DNA of 64,000 nucleotides from Trebonia kvetii (GCF_007827045.1 NZ_RPFW01000002.1:930001-994000); one strand, 5' to 3'. Counted from the first letter of the stretch, positions 50,359 through 58,694 are shown. A program made the numbers and translations. The notes: generated by a model from the sequence alone, not told the origin.

Positions 50359-51434
50359 TCAGCGACAACCTCGCCAATAACCGCCGCCCCGGCACCGAGC
50401 GGATGCCCGCGCATCGCCCGTACCGCCGCCTCAGCGCTTTCACCGGGGACCACGGCTACAAGCCGCCCCTCGCACGCGACGTACATGGGATCGATGCCGA
50501 GCAACTCGGATGCCCCGCGCACCTCGTCCCGCACCGGAATGTCATCCTCGCTGGCCAGCACCCCCACGTCGGCAGCCTTGGCGATCTCGTTGAGAATCGT
50601 CGCCACTCCGCCCCGGGTGGCGTCGCGCATTGCGCGTACTCCGGGAACGGCGGCCAGCAAGGATGCGACCAGCCCGTTCAGCGGCGCGGTGTCCGAAATA
50701 ATGTCAGCCTCGATGTCAAGCTCACCCCGCGCCAGCATGATCGTGATGCCGTGGTCCCCGATCGGCCCGGACACGATGATCGCGTCCCCCGGCTGGGCGC
50801 ACGCGACGCTCAGGGAGATATCACCCAAGAGAACCCCGACCCCGGCGGTGTTGATGTAGCACCCGTCAGCCTTGCCCCGCTGGACGACCTTCGTGTCCCC
50901 GGTGACGATGCTGACCCCCGCAGCCACGGCAGCCTCTTGCATGGACGAAACGACCCGCGTTAGGTCGGCGACAGGGAAACCCTCCTCCAGGATGAACCCG
51001 GCCGTCAGGTACAGCGGTGTCGCGCCAGACACCGACAGGTCGTTGACCGTCCCGTTCACCGCCAGGTCCCCGATGTTCCCGCCGGGGAAGAACAGTGGCG
51101 ACACCACGTACGAGTCGGTGGTCAGCGCAACCCGCGGCCCGGCCACCGAAAAGAGGGCGGCATCCTCCAGCGGCTCAAGCAGCGGATTGCGGAACGCGTC
51201 GAGGAACACCGCCTCGATCAGCGTCTGGGTCGCCTTCCCCCCGGCGCCGTGCGACATGGTGATGCGCTCTTCCCGCACCCGCGGGCGCCGCCGCCGAGCC
51301 CGGTCGATGCGGTCGAGGACCTGCTGCTCCCGGTCGGTAACCGGGAGTTCCGTCCGCCCGCCCGGCACTTCCGGCCGGTCAGCGTGCTCATGTTCCCGCA
51401 GCGCGTCGGAGATCCACCCCGACCCCGCGGTCAT
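50268..51434 (-). CDS. hypE: Hydrogenase maturation factor HypE
   Basis: A 388-residue ATPase that dehydrates a C-terminal thiocarbamate to thiocyanate, giving CN to the iron. The protein ends PRIC, with the required terminal Cys. MSHGAGGKATQTLIEAVFLD marks the start of the conserved AIR-synthase-like fold, and SIVTGDTKVV and RDATRGGVATILNEIA are its ATP-binding segments. About 58 residues precede the conserved start, an unusual hydrophilic N-terminal extension. The ATG overlaps the hypD stop as ATGA (51431-51434). Its 3' end overlaps hypF on the other strand. Confidence 0.93.
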   Translation of the reverse strand: MTAGSGWISDALREHEHADRPEVPGGRTELPVTDREQQVLDRIDRARRRRPRVREERITMSHGAGGKATQTLIEAVFLDAFRNPLLEPLEDAALFSVAGPRVALTTDSYVVSPLFFPGGNIGDLAVNGTVNDLSVSGATPLYLTAGFILEEGFPVADLTRVVSSMQEAAVAAGVSIVTGDTKVVQRGKADGCYINTAGVGVLLGDISLSVACAQPGDAIIVSGPIGDHGITIMLARGELDIEADIISDTAPLNGLVASLLAAVPGVRAMRDATRGGVATILNEIAKAADVGVLASEDDIPVRDEVRGASELLGIDPMYVACEGRLVAVVPGESAEAAVRAMRGHPLGAGAAVIGEVVADQPGIVRLKTAFGGTRIVDLLVGDPLPRIC

Positions 51435-52576
51435 GCCCGCCCCGCAGACCCCGCCGCACTAGCCTCAGCAACCCGGGTCCGGTTCATCCGCCCGTAGTTG
51501 TAGTAGGCCGCGCAGGCCCCCTCCGGTGACACCATGCAGGTCCCGATCGGCGTCTCCGGCGTGCAGGCGGTGCCGAACACCTTGCATTCCCAGGGCTTCA
51601 GCACGCCCTTGAGCACCTCGCCGCACTGGCAGGCCTTCGGGTCGGCGACCCGGACCCCCGGCACGGAGAACAGCCGCTCGGCGTCCATCGCCGCGTACTC
51701 GTCTCGCACCCGAAGCGCGGAGTGCGAGATGAAGCCGAGTCCGCGCCACTCGAAGTAGGGCCGCAGTTCCATCGTCTGCCCGATGGCCCTCAGCGCGACC
51801 AGGTTCCCGTCCCAGGGCACCACGCGCGAGTACTGGTTCTCCACCTCGGACCGGCGCTGCGAGAGCTGGAGCATGAGCATGTAGATGGACTGGAGGATGT
51901 CTAGCGGCTCGAACCCGGCCACCACGACCGGCTTGCCGTAGTCGCGGGCGATGAACTCATACGGCCGGCAGCCGATCACGGTGGACACGTGCCCCGGTCC
52001 GATGAACCCGTCGAGCCGCAGGTCGGGTGAGTCGAGGATGGCCTTGATCGCCGGGATGATCGTGACGTGGTTGCAGAACACCGAGAAGTTCGAAAGCCCC
52101 TCCGCGGCCGCGCGCAGCATCGTCATCGCGGTGGACGGCGCCGTGGTCTCGAAGCCGATGGCCATAAACACGACCTGGCGGTCGGGGTTCTGCCGGGCGA
52201 TCTTCAGCGAGTCGAGCGGCGAGTACACCATGCGGATGTCGGTGCCGGCCGCCTTCGCGTCGAAGAACGACCCGCTGCTGCCCGGCACCCGCATCATGTC
52301 GCCGAACGAGGTCATGATCACCTCCGGCCGCGACGCCAGGTGCATGGCGTCGTCGACGCGCCCCATCGGGATCACGCACACCGGGCAGCCCGGGCCATGT
52401 ACCAGCGTGACCGCCTCGGGAAGGTAGTCCTCGAGGCCGTGCTTGTAGATCGTGTGGGTGTGGCCGCCGCACACCTCCATGAACTTGTACTCGCGGCCCG
52501 GCTCGCACAGCGCCGCGATCTTCGCGGCGAGCGCGTGTGCCTTGTCCGCGTCACGGAATTCGTCGACGAACCGCAT
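51431..52576 (-). CDS. hypD: Hydrogenase maturation factor HypD
   Basis: A 381-residue Fe-S protein that, with HypC, assembles the Fe(CN)2CO unit. FMEVCGGHTHTIYKHGLEDY and HGPGCPVCVIP hold the conserved cysteines of the iron-scaffold site. Toward the end KACQCGEVLKGVLKPWECKV and TACTPETPIGTCMVSPEGAC contain the 4Fe-4S ligands and the redox Cys pair. I choose the ATG at 52576 (MRFVDEFRDADKA), the family's normal start, over a GTG three codons earlier that sits too close to the GAGAGG ribosome site. It lies between hypC and hypE in one operon. Confidence 0.93.
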   Translation of the reverse strand: MRFVDEFRDADKAHALAAKIAALCEPGREYKFMEVCGGHTHTIYKHGLEDYLPEAVTLVHGPGCPVCVIPMGRVDDAMHLASRPEVIMTSFGDMMRVPGSSGSFFDAKAAGTDIRMVYSPLDSLKIARQNPDRQVVFMAIGFETTAPSTAMTMLRAAAEGLSNFSVFCNHVTIIPAIKAILDSPDLRLDGFIGPGHVSTVIGCRPYEFIARDYGKPVVVAGFEPLDILQSIYMLMLQLSQRRSEVENQYSRVVPWDGNLVALRAIGQTMELRPYFEWRGLGFISHSALRVRDEYAAMDAERLFSVPGVRVADPKACQCGEVLKGVLKPWECKVFGTACTPETPIGTCMVSPEGACAAYYNYGRMNRTRVAEASAAGSAGRA

Positions 52577-52607
52577 CGTCCACACGCCTCTCTCCGGTGG
52601 AGCCGGG

Positions 52608-52880
52608 TTATTCGATCAATGACTCGCGCATTGCCGCGATCTCGTCCTCGTAGGCCTGGCCGATGCTCTCCAGGAACTCCATCGCCGCGGCCGCCTCGTG
52701 CTCGTCGATCTTGGATAGGGCGAAGCCGACATGGATAAGCACCCACTCGCCCGGCTTCGGCGGATCGTCGGACAGCAGGCCGATGTTGATCAGCCGACGG
52801 ACGCCGCTCACGTTGACCTTGGCGAGGTCCGGAGTTTCGGCGTGGATCTCGACAACCTCACCCGGTATACCGAGGCACAC
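52608..52880 (-). CDS. hypC: Hydrogenase chaperone HypC
   Basis: A 90-residue chaperone. It begins MCLGIPGEVVEI with the essential Cys2 that binds the iron centre with HypD and later the large-subunit precursor. GEWVLIHVGFALSKIDEHEA is the second hallmark. The start overlaps the end of the upstream SIS gene by 23 bp. A second, divergent HypC-like protein is encoded three genes upstream in the same operon. Confidence 0.93.
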   Translation of the reverse strand: MCLGIPGEVVEIHAETPDLAKVNVSGVRRLINIGLLSDDPPKPGEWVLIHVGFALSKIDEHEAAAAMEFLESIGQAYEDEIAAMRESLIE

Positions 52881-53547
52881 GGGACACCTCCTGAACGGTA
52901 AGTTCCCAGAGCACCTGGTAGATGGTGGTCTGGGCTTCCTGTATCCGGTGGATCGAGGCCGATGGGGCCACGAAGAGGTAGTCGATGGTGTCGAGCTCGG
53001 CCATCTTCCCGCCCTCGTAGCCGGCCAGGCCGATGGTCAGCATCCCGCGAGGGCCGGCCTCACCGAAGGCGCGCACCAGGTTCGCGGAGTTGCCGCTCGT
53101 GGACAGCCCCACGGCGATGTCACGGGAATGTCCGAACGCGCCGAGCTGCCGCGAGAACACCACCTCGACACCGATGTCGTTGCACAGCGCCGTCACCACG
53201 GACGTGTCGTTTGCCAGGCCGAAGGCCGGCAACGGCCGGAACCCGCCGCCGGGATGCAGGAACAGCGTGGCGATCTGCTGGGCGTCGGTGGCGCTGCCTC
53301 CGTTACCGAACGCGAACAGCCGCCCTCCTGCCGCGAACCTGGCCGCCATCTCGCGCGCGCACTGCGCCAGCCGCGCCCCGTCGCGCCTGGCGATCACGCG
53401 CCTGAGCTCACGGATCTCCGCGGCCTTGGCGACCGTGGACGTGCGGACCTGCTCAAGCACGGCGGGCAGGTCGCTCGTGTCGGCATAAAGGAATGGGTAC
53501 AGCGACTCCATCGCCCCCGCGCCGCCGTCATCGGGCCGACTGGTCAC
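52858..53547 (-). CDS. SIS-domain protein 1 (GmhA-like) in the hyp operon
   Basis: A 229-residue protein with the phosphoheptose-isomerase-type SIS fold: FAAGGRLFAFGNGGSATDAQ (sugar-phosphate binding loop) and HSRDIAVGLSTSGNSANLVR (second loop) are both intact. GmhA converts sedoheptulose 7-phosphate, but the gene lies between hypC-like and hypC genes, far from any heptose pathway gene. C-terminal segment HRIQEAQTTIYQVLWELTVQ is also GmhA-like. The link to hydrogenase maturation is positional; a ligand-binding or regulatory role is possible. An internal ATG at 53511 is an alternative start. Confidence 0.85.
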   Translation of the reverse strand: MTSRPDDGGAGAMESLYPFLYADTSDLPAVLEQVRTSTVAKAAEIRELRRVIARRDGARLAQCAREMAARFAAGGRLFAFGNGGSATDAQQIATLFLHPGGGFRPLPAFGLANDTSVVTALCNDIGVEVVFSRQLGAFGHSRDIAVGLSTSGNSANLVRAFGEAGPRGMLTIGLAGYEGGKMAELDTIDYLFVAPSASIHRIQEAQTTIYQVLWELTVQEVSRVPRYTG

Positions 53548-53551
53548 CAGA

Positions 53552-53776
53552 TCACTTCCCCACGACGGCGATCGCCTCGCCAGCGTGCACCAGGAGGGTG
53601 TCGCCCGCCGCGGCGCTCACCAGGGCGACGCTGACCTGCTCCTGGCCCGCGCCGGTGTCCACGACGGCCAGCTCATCGGGCAGCAGCCGCACGACCCGCA
53701 CCTCGACCGCGACATCCCCGCACGTTATGCACTGATGGCTGGCGCAGGCCTGGCCCGACGGCTGCTCCGGAGTCAT
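53552..53776 (-). CDS. HypC/HupF-family small protein
   Basis: A 74-residue protein whose second half (VEVRVVRLLPDELAVVDTGA, GDTLLVHAGEAIAVVGK) has the HypC/HupF beta-barrel pattern. Unlike HypC it lacks the MC start; instead an N-terminal extension carries CASHQCITCGD with three cysteines. That could bind a metal. The start overlaps the upstream SIS gene stop as ATGA (53773-53776). It probably complements the standard HypC; its exact role is unknown. Confidence 0.75.
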   Translation of the reverse strand: MTPEQPSGQACASHQCITCGDVAVEVRVVRLLPDELAVVDTGAGQEQVSVALVSAAAGDTLLVHAGEAIAVVGK

Positions 53777-54402
53777 GTCACGATTCCGGGGTCAAGCACA
53801 CCCGGCTGCTCGAAGAACACGTGCACCAGTTCCCAGAGGATGTGGTACGTGGTCACATGTATTTCCTTGACCACGCGCGGGTCATCCGACGTCGCGGCCA
53901 GCAGGTGGTCCACCGCGTTGCTCGTCGCGATTCGGCCGCCGCGCCCGCCGACCAAGGCGATGGTGAGCAGGCCGAGCGACTTGGCCGTCTCCAGGCCAGC
54001 GAGCACACTGCCGCTATCGCCGTCGGCGGAGATCCCGAGCGCGATGTCCGCGGGCCCGGCCAGATAGCGGAGCTGGTGGGCGAAGATCGCGTCGATGCCT
54101 TCGCGCTCGGCTATGCCGGTCACCGTGGCCACGTCAGCCGTCAGCGAGATGGCCGGCAGCGCGCGCTTGCCGACGATCACCGGGTGGACGAACTCGACCG
54201 CCACATGCTGGGCGTCGGCACTAGGGCCACCGGCACCGAACACCACGAGCGTGCCTCCGCGGTGGAACCGGACCGCCATGGCGTGGCACGCGTGAGCGAC
54301 TGCGCCGGCCTGGTTGGCCAGCTCACGGACGGGATCGCTGCGCAGCTCGAACAGGCGGGTGACCTCCGGGCTGTCGCGCGCGACCTGCCCCGGCACGGTC
54401 AC
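53773..54402 (-). CDS. SIS-domain protein 2, first gene of the hyp operon
   Basis: A 209-residue SIS protein, distantly related to SIS protein 1. HRGGTLVVFGAGGPSADAQH and GPADIALGISADGDSGSVLA correspond to the two sugar-phosphate loops, but in the second the usual serine-rich STSGNS is replaced by SADGDS, suggesting altered ligand binding. The C-terminal HVTTYHILWELVHVFFEQPG matches the GmhA helix. SIS proteins often dimerise, so proteins 1 and 2 may form a heteromer. The GTG at 54402 has no clear ribosome site; the promoter at 54453-54481 serves it. Confidence 0.82.
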   Translation of the reverse strand: MTVPGQVARDSPEVTRLFELRSDPVRELANQAGAVAHACHAMAVRFHRGGTLVVFGAGGPSADAQHVAVEFVHPVIVGKRALPAISLTADVATVTGIAEREGIDAIFAHQLRYLAGPADIALGISADGDSGSVLAGLETAKSLGLLTIALVGGRGGRIATSNAVDHLLAATSDDPRVVKEIHVTTYHILWELVHVFFEQPGVLDPGIVT

Positions 54403-54452
54403 CGGCCGCAGCCAAGCCGGGCTATAGGCGTCACCATCGAGGCCATAGCAGC

Positions 54453-54498
54453 ACCGTAGGACAGTTATGGGGGGGTGTCCAGGCCTGACCGGACAGTT
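54453..54498 (-). promoter_or_regulatory. hyp-operon promoter with paired GGACAGTT repeats
   Basis: On the minus strand, TGGACA (54481-54476), 17 nt, TACGGT (54458-54453), predicting a start near 54446. On the plus strand the direct repeats GGACAGTT lie at 54459-54466 and 54491-54498, exactly 32 bp or three helical turns apart. The same CTGTCC half-site occurs upstream of the hydrogenase structural operon, hinting at a shared regulator. Confidence 0.5.
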
Positions 54499-54580
54499 TT
54501 GGTCAGCCGAGCCTCGCTCAGCCTAGCCAACCTGTCTGCGGTGCTCAGCCAGCGACGCGTCCCTGAGGCTCCCGGGAGGA

Positions 54581-56263
54581 TTACTGCGCGGGACGGAATG
54601 TGGCCGCGAAAGCCTGGAAGACGTGGTAGTAGGAGTTCCAGCTGCTTTCCGGTACAGACCAGTAGAGCGCGTAGGCGTGGTGCGCGTTCGCGAGCACGTT
54701 CCTGTTCAGGATGTGTACCAGGATGCCGTCTCTGACGTAGGTGAACTCCCAGTCTGCGGCTTTCTCGGCCTGCGGGTAGGACACGGACTCCAGGCGGATC
54801 AGGTGGTAGCCCGGGTACGAGCTCGCGCGGTTGGCCGCCTGTTGCCGCCAGTCCGCGAGCGGGTCCGGCTGCGGGGTGTCTGACTGGTCGATGAGCAGGA
54901 AGATGCCGCTGTTGGCGGGGTCGGTGATGTAGACGTAGTGACCAACGTGGGAGATCGGCCAGCCGTCGGGAACGCCGATCGAGAAGCCCGTGGAGTTCGT
55001 GAAGCGGTGGTAACCGGCGGGCAGTGCACCGTATCCGGCGCTTCCGCTGCTGGTGGAGCCACCCGCCGAACCGGACGATGCCGGGGCACTCGCAGCACCG
55101 CTTGCGGGCGTTGGCGCGGGCGACGCTGACGAGTTGGCCGCTGCTGTGGCACCGGATGACGCGGCGCTTGGCGTGCCGGGCGAGGCGGCCGGATGGCTGG
55201 CGGAGCGCGAGCTTACTGCGGGCGAGGCGGCTGGGCGGCCGGGCGAGTTGGTCAGGGCGAGCGCCACGACGGTGACGACCGCGGACACCCCGGCTAGCGC
55301 GGCCAGCGCGATCGCCGAGCGGCGAGGCCGGCGCGGGCGTCGAGAGGCGGGCGCAGCGAAATAACCAGGCTCGCGGGGTGCGGTCGTGTCAGGTTCCCTG
55401 GGCGCGACGGCCGCGCCCGGAGCCGTGGGCGCCGCCTCGTCGTTGCCAGCGACCTCGCGCAGCAGCCGCTCGGTCTGCGCCGCGTCGAGCCGCTCGTCCG
55501 GATCCTTGCGAAGCAGCGCGCTGATGACCGGCCATAGCGGTCCCGCGTGTACGGCTTCTTCTGGGTCGTCGGCGACCACGGCGGTGAGAGTCGCGAGCGG
55601 TGCGTCCCGCTCGAACGGCGGGTGCCCCTCCACCGCCGCGTACAGGCAGGCGCCGAGCCCCCACAGGTCCCCTGCGGGGGTCGACTGCCCGCCTCTTGCC
55701 CGTTCCGGCGCGATGTACGACGGCGATCCGACCAGGGTGCCGAGGGTGGTGAACGTCGGGCTGTCGACGGCCCTGGCGATGCCGAAGTCCGTGAGGACGA
55801 CCCGGCCGTCGGGCGCCACGAGGATGTTCGCCGGCTTTACGTCCCTGTGCAGCACGCCGCGCGCGTGCGCGGCACCAAGCGCCGCGAGGACACCGAGACC
55901 GACTCGCGCCGCCCGGGCCGGGGTCAACGGTCCCTCCTCCCGCACCAGGTCACGCAGCGACTGGTACGGCAGCAGCTCCATGATGATCCACGGGTGGCCG
56001 TCTTCCTCGAGTATGTCGTAGATGCGCACCACATTCGGGTGAGCAAGGCGGCCGGCCATCTGGGCTTCCCTGACGGCCCGCTGGCAGGCGACCTGCTGCT
56101 CGGCCTCGGTGAAGTGCGGCGGCCAGACCACCTCCTTCACCGCTACGTCGCGGTTGAGCAGCTCGTCGCGAGCCTGCCAGACCACACCCATCCCGCCGCG
56201 GCCGATGTCGGCACTGAGCCGGTAGCGCCCGGAGAGCAGACGTCCCGCTTCAGTCAGCTCCAT
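54581..56263 (-). CDS. Transmembrane serine/threonine protein kinase (PknB-like)
   Basis: A 560-residue kinase. The cytoplasmic kinase domain (residues about 12-270) is complete: glycine loop ADIGRGGMGVVWQARD, lysine VAVKEV, catalytic HRDVKPANIL, DFG in LTDFGIARA and activation-loop end GSPSYIAPERA. A basic juxtamembrane stretch leads to one helix (SAIALAALAGVSAVVTVVAL). A Ser/Ala/Pro linker of about 70 residues follows, then an extracytoplasmic domain (YHRFTNSTGFSIGVPDGWPI ... SSWNSYYHVFQAFAATFRPA) of unknown ligand. Kinases of this layout phosphorylate regulators of growth and cell wall. It stands alone downstream of the xylanase. Confidence 0.9.
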   Translation of the reverse strand: MELTEAGRLLSGRYRLSADIGRGGMGVVWQARDELLNRDVAVKEVVWPPHFTEAEQQVACQRAVREAQMAGRLAHPNVVRIYDILEEDGHPWIIMELLPYQSLRDLVREEGPLTPARAARVGLGVLAALGAAHARGVLHRDVKPANILVAPDGRVVLTDFGIARAVDSPTFTTLGTLVGSPSYIAPERARGGQSTPAGDLWGLGACLYAAVEGHPPFERDAPLATLTAVVADDPEEAVHAGPLWPVISALLRKDPDERLDAAQTERLLREVAGNDEAAPTAPGAAVAPREPDTTAPREPGYFAAPASRRPRRPRRSAIALAALAGVSAVVTVVALALTNSPGRPAASPAVSSRSASHPAASPGTPSAASSGATAAANSSASPAPTPASGAASAPASSGSAGGSTSSGSAGYGALPAGYHRFTNSTGFSIGVPDGWPISHVGHYVYITDPANSGIFLLIDQSDTPQPDPLADWRQQAANRASSYPGYHLIRLESVSYPQAEKAADWEFTYVRDGILVHILNRNVLANAHHAYALYWSVPESSWNSYYHVFQAFAATFRPAQ

Positions 56264-56332
56264 GCCGCTGCGGCTACCCGCGGAACATGAAGTCTAACGA
56301 TTTATCGCGTTATGGCCTGTGGCACCGGACGC

Positions 56333-56371
56333 CCGGATGACCCGGGGCTTTACTGGCCCCGGGCCATCCGG
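56333..56371 (-). terminator. Strong hairpin terminator after the xylanase gene
   Basis: CCGGATG and CCCGGGGC (56333-56348) pair with GCCCCGGG and CATCCGG (56356-56371), with one mismatched position inside and a 7-nt loop. It lies between the xylanase stop and the kinase gene, separating the two transcripts. Confidence 0.6.
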
Positions 56372-56419
56372 ATCGTCGCGGCCGCCAGCGGGACGGACCG
56401 CGGTTATCCCCTGAACGGC

Positions 56420-58135
56420 TTAGTTACATGCCGTGCCGTTGATGGAGAAGCTAGCCGGGTTGGTGTCGTTGCTGGTCCAGGTGCCCTGGAAGCCGTCGGT
56501 GATGTTGGCGCCTGGCGCGATGGCGCCGTTGTAGCTGGCGTTGGTGAGGGTCGCGTTCTTGCCGGACTGGGAGAAGCCGCCGTTGAAGTTGCTGGTGATC
56601 TTCTGGTCGCCCGGGAAGGTGAAGGTCAGCGACCATCCGTTGATCGCGGTCGTCCCGGTGTTGGCGATGACCACCTGGGCGGTGAATCCGCCGGCCCATT
56701 CAGCGGTCTTGGTGTAGGTGACGTGGCAGGTGCCGCCGCCACCGCCGCCGCTCCCGCTGATGTTCCAGGCGAAGCTGGCGGTGCCGGCGGCGCCCGTGGT
56801 GTCCTTCACCGTGACGGTCACGGTGTTGTTGGCCGCCGTCGTCGGCGTGCCGGAGATCAGCCCGGTGGAGGCGTTGATCGCCAGCCCGGCGGGCAGGCCG
56901 GTCGCGGAGTAGGACAGGGTCTGTCCCGACGCCGAGTCGGTTGCCTGGATCTGCAGGCTGGCAGCGGTGCCGACGGTCCCGGTCCGCGTGCCCGGGTTGG
57001 TCACCGTCACCGTGTTCTGGCCACCGCCGCCGGCCGCGGCCAGCGTGTTCTGCACCGCGGTGAAGGCGGGCTTGGGGTTGTAGCTCTGGTCGAACATGGT
57101 GGCGGCGCCCTGCCCGGAGAAGAAGCCCGGGATCCACGAGTCGGCGTCGCCGACGGCCCACTGGGTCACGCCGACGCAGCGGGTGACCCCCAGGCAGTCC
57201 TTGACCACGGCCGTGAAGTCGCTGGCCTGCTGCTGCAGGTTGGCGGCGGTCGCCGGGAGCGTGATGCGGTCATCAAGCTCGGTGACCGCGACGTCCAGGC
57301 CGAGGTTGGCGAACCGCTGCATGTTCGCCTGCATGTCGGACGGGATCCCGCCGAGGGTGAAGTGGCTCTCGAAGCCGATGCCGTTGAGCGGGACGCCCTG
57401 CGCGAGCAGCGACTGCGCCAGGCTGAACATCGCGTTGCTCTTGGCGTTCATGCCCTCGATGTTGTAGTCGTTCAGGTACAGCTTCGCGTTCGGGTCGGCG
57501 GCGTGCGCCGTCCGCAGCGCGTCGGCGATGTAGCCGATGCCCATCGCGTTGAAGAAGACGTCCGCACGGGGGGTGGCGGTGGCATCATCGTTGAACGGCT
57601 CGTTGACCACGTCCCACGCGTAACACTTGCCCTTGTAGTGGGTGGCCTCGGTGGTGATGTGGGTCTCCATCGCCGCCTGCACCTGGTTGGCCGGCAGGCT
57701 GCCCACCCAGGACGGGAGCTGGCTGTGCCAGACGAGGTTGTGACAGCGCACCCGCTCGCTGTTCGACGTGGCGTAGTTGACGATCTGGTCGCCAGGGCCG
57801 AAGTTGAACGTGCCGTTGGACGGCTCGGTGGTGTCCCACTTCATCTCGTTGCCGGGCGTGACCATGTTGAACTGCTGGGCCTGGAGCTGGGTAACCGTCG
57901 AGTTGGACAGCAGGTCTGCGGTCATGTCACTGCCGAAGTACCTGCCGCCTGCCGCCTGGGCGAGCGTCTTCAGTGGCGTCCCTGGCGCCAGCGCCGCCTG
58001 CGCGGCACTGCCCATCGTGAGCGGTGCCACGGCTGCCGCGATCGCGGTCGCGGCACCGATTGCGAACACCCGGCGGCGCGGCGACGGGCCAGGGGATCTG
58101 GTCGTGTCTTGGGCTCTGCGGGATTGCCACATCAT
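56420..58135 (-). CDS. Secreted endo-1,4-beta-xylanase, GH10 + Ig-like domain + CBM2
   Basis: A 571-residue exported enzyme that cleaves xylan. The signal peptide has a twin-arginine-like SPRRRVFAIGAA segment and ends near ALAPG. The GH10 barrel holds the acid/base Glu179 (CYAWDVVNEPFND) and the nucleophile Glu286 (LDVAVTELDD). A putative Ig-like (He_PIG) domain follows (TLSYSATGLPAGLAINASTG), then a glycine linker and a family 2 cellulose-binding module (CHVTYTKTAEWAGGFTAQVV to the terminal Cys). The central module is an uncommon insertion between GH10 and CBM2. AGGAGG lies 5 nt before the ATG at 58135; 58132 is possible. Palindromes upstream suggest xylan-responsive control. Confidence 0.93.
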   Translation of the reverse strand: MMWQSRRAQDTTRSPGPSPRRRVFAIGAATAIAAAVAPLTMGSAAQAALAPGTPLKTLAQAAGGRYFGSDMTADLLSNSTVTQLQAQQFNMVTPGNEMKWDTTEPSNGTFNFGPGDQIVNYATSNSERVRCHNLVWHSQLPSWVGSLPANQVQAAMETHITTEATHYKGKCYAWDVVNEPFNDDATATPRADVFFNAMGIGYIADALRTAHAADPNAKLYLNDYNIEGMNAKSNAMFSLAQSLLAQGVPLNGIGFESHFTLGGIPSDMQANMQRFANLGLDVAVTELDDRITLPATAANLQQQASDFTAVVKDCLGVTRCVGVTQWAVGDADSWIPGFFSGQGAATMFDQSYNPKPAFTAVQNTLAAAGGGGQNTVTVTNPGTRTGTVGTAASLQIQATDSASGQTLSYSATGLPAGLAINASTGLISGTPTTAANNTVTVTVKDTTGAAGTASFAWNISGSGGGGGGTCHVTYTKTAEWAGGFTAQVVIANTGTTAINGWSLTFTFPGDQKITSNFNGGFSQSGKNATLTNASYNGAIAPGANITDGFQGTWTSNDTNPASFSINGTACN

Positions 58136-58154
58136 TATGGCCTCCTCATCGAAA

Positions 58155-58289
58155 GTTATCGGAGGGGTTGCGATAACAATACGAATTGAAAGCCGCCATA
58201 CGCCGGCCTACAAGAGGGCTAGGGCAATTAATTGCGGAATTACTGGTAGTTTGATTGCGAAAATATTTCGGCCATTGCCGAAAATTTCG
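58155..58289 (-). promoter_or_regulatory. Cluster of palindromes upstream of the xylanase gene
   Basis: Four sites: GTTATCG-N9-CGATAAC (58155-58177), GCAATTAATTGC (58224-58235), CGAAAATATTTCG (58258-58270) and CGAAAATTTCG (58279-58289). The last matches the CGAAA-N-TTTCG inverted repeat reported upstream of Streptomyces xylanase genes. The AT-rich stretch is unusual in this window. Confidence 0.5.
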
Positions 58290-58292
58290 AAA

Positions 58293-58694
58293 CTAACGGG
58301 AGACGAACGCCCCCGACTGCCTGGCTTCCCACAGCTCGCGGATGGTGGCCGCGGACAGGTGCTCCTTGGAGACGTACGCGATGGCACCGCTCGCGGCGGC
58401 GTCGGCGGGCAGGTCCTTGGGGTCGTGCGTGGAGCAGAGGATCACCGCGACGTCCGGATGCTCGGCCATGATGCGACGAGTCGCCTCGATGCCGCTCATC
58501 AACGGCATGTGGATATCCATCAGGATCAGGGCCGGGTGCAGCGCCGCCACCAGGTCGATCGCCTCGGGGCCACTTCTGGCCTCGCCGGCGAACTCGAATC
58601 CGTCGAGCCGGCGCAGTACTGCACGGGCGGCAAGGCGGAACGGTGCCTGGTCGTCAACGACGAGCACGGACCGGGGATGGCTCGCGTCGCTCAC
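58293..58694 (-). CDS. Stand-alone response regulator receiver
   Basis: A 133-residue receiver domain with no output domain. The acidic pair is in LVVDDQAPFR, the phospho-acceptor is Asp60 (ALILMDIHMP), and the Thr/Ser and Lys positions are in ILCSTHDP and IAYVSKEH. Such proteins act by protein contact or relay phosphate. It lies between the xylanase operator region and a NarL-type regulator on the same strand, but no kinase is adjacent. Confidence 0.85.
   Translation of the reverse strand: MSDASHPRSVLVVDDQAPFRLAARAVLRRLDGFEFAGEARSGPEAIDLVAALHPALILMDIHMPLMSGIEATRRIMAEHPDVAVILCSTHDPKDLPADAAASGAIAYVSKEHLSAATIRELWEARQSGAFVSR

Noticed and set aside
54501-54535. Iron-regulator (DtxR/IdeR-like) box upstream of the hyp operon
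   Set aside because: The GGCTAGGCTGAGC-like stretch on the minus strand resembles half of the consensus but lacks the symmetric second half, and it lies upstream of the predicted -35.
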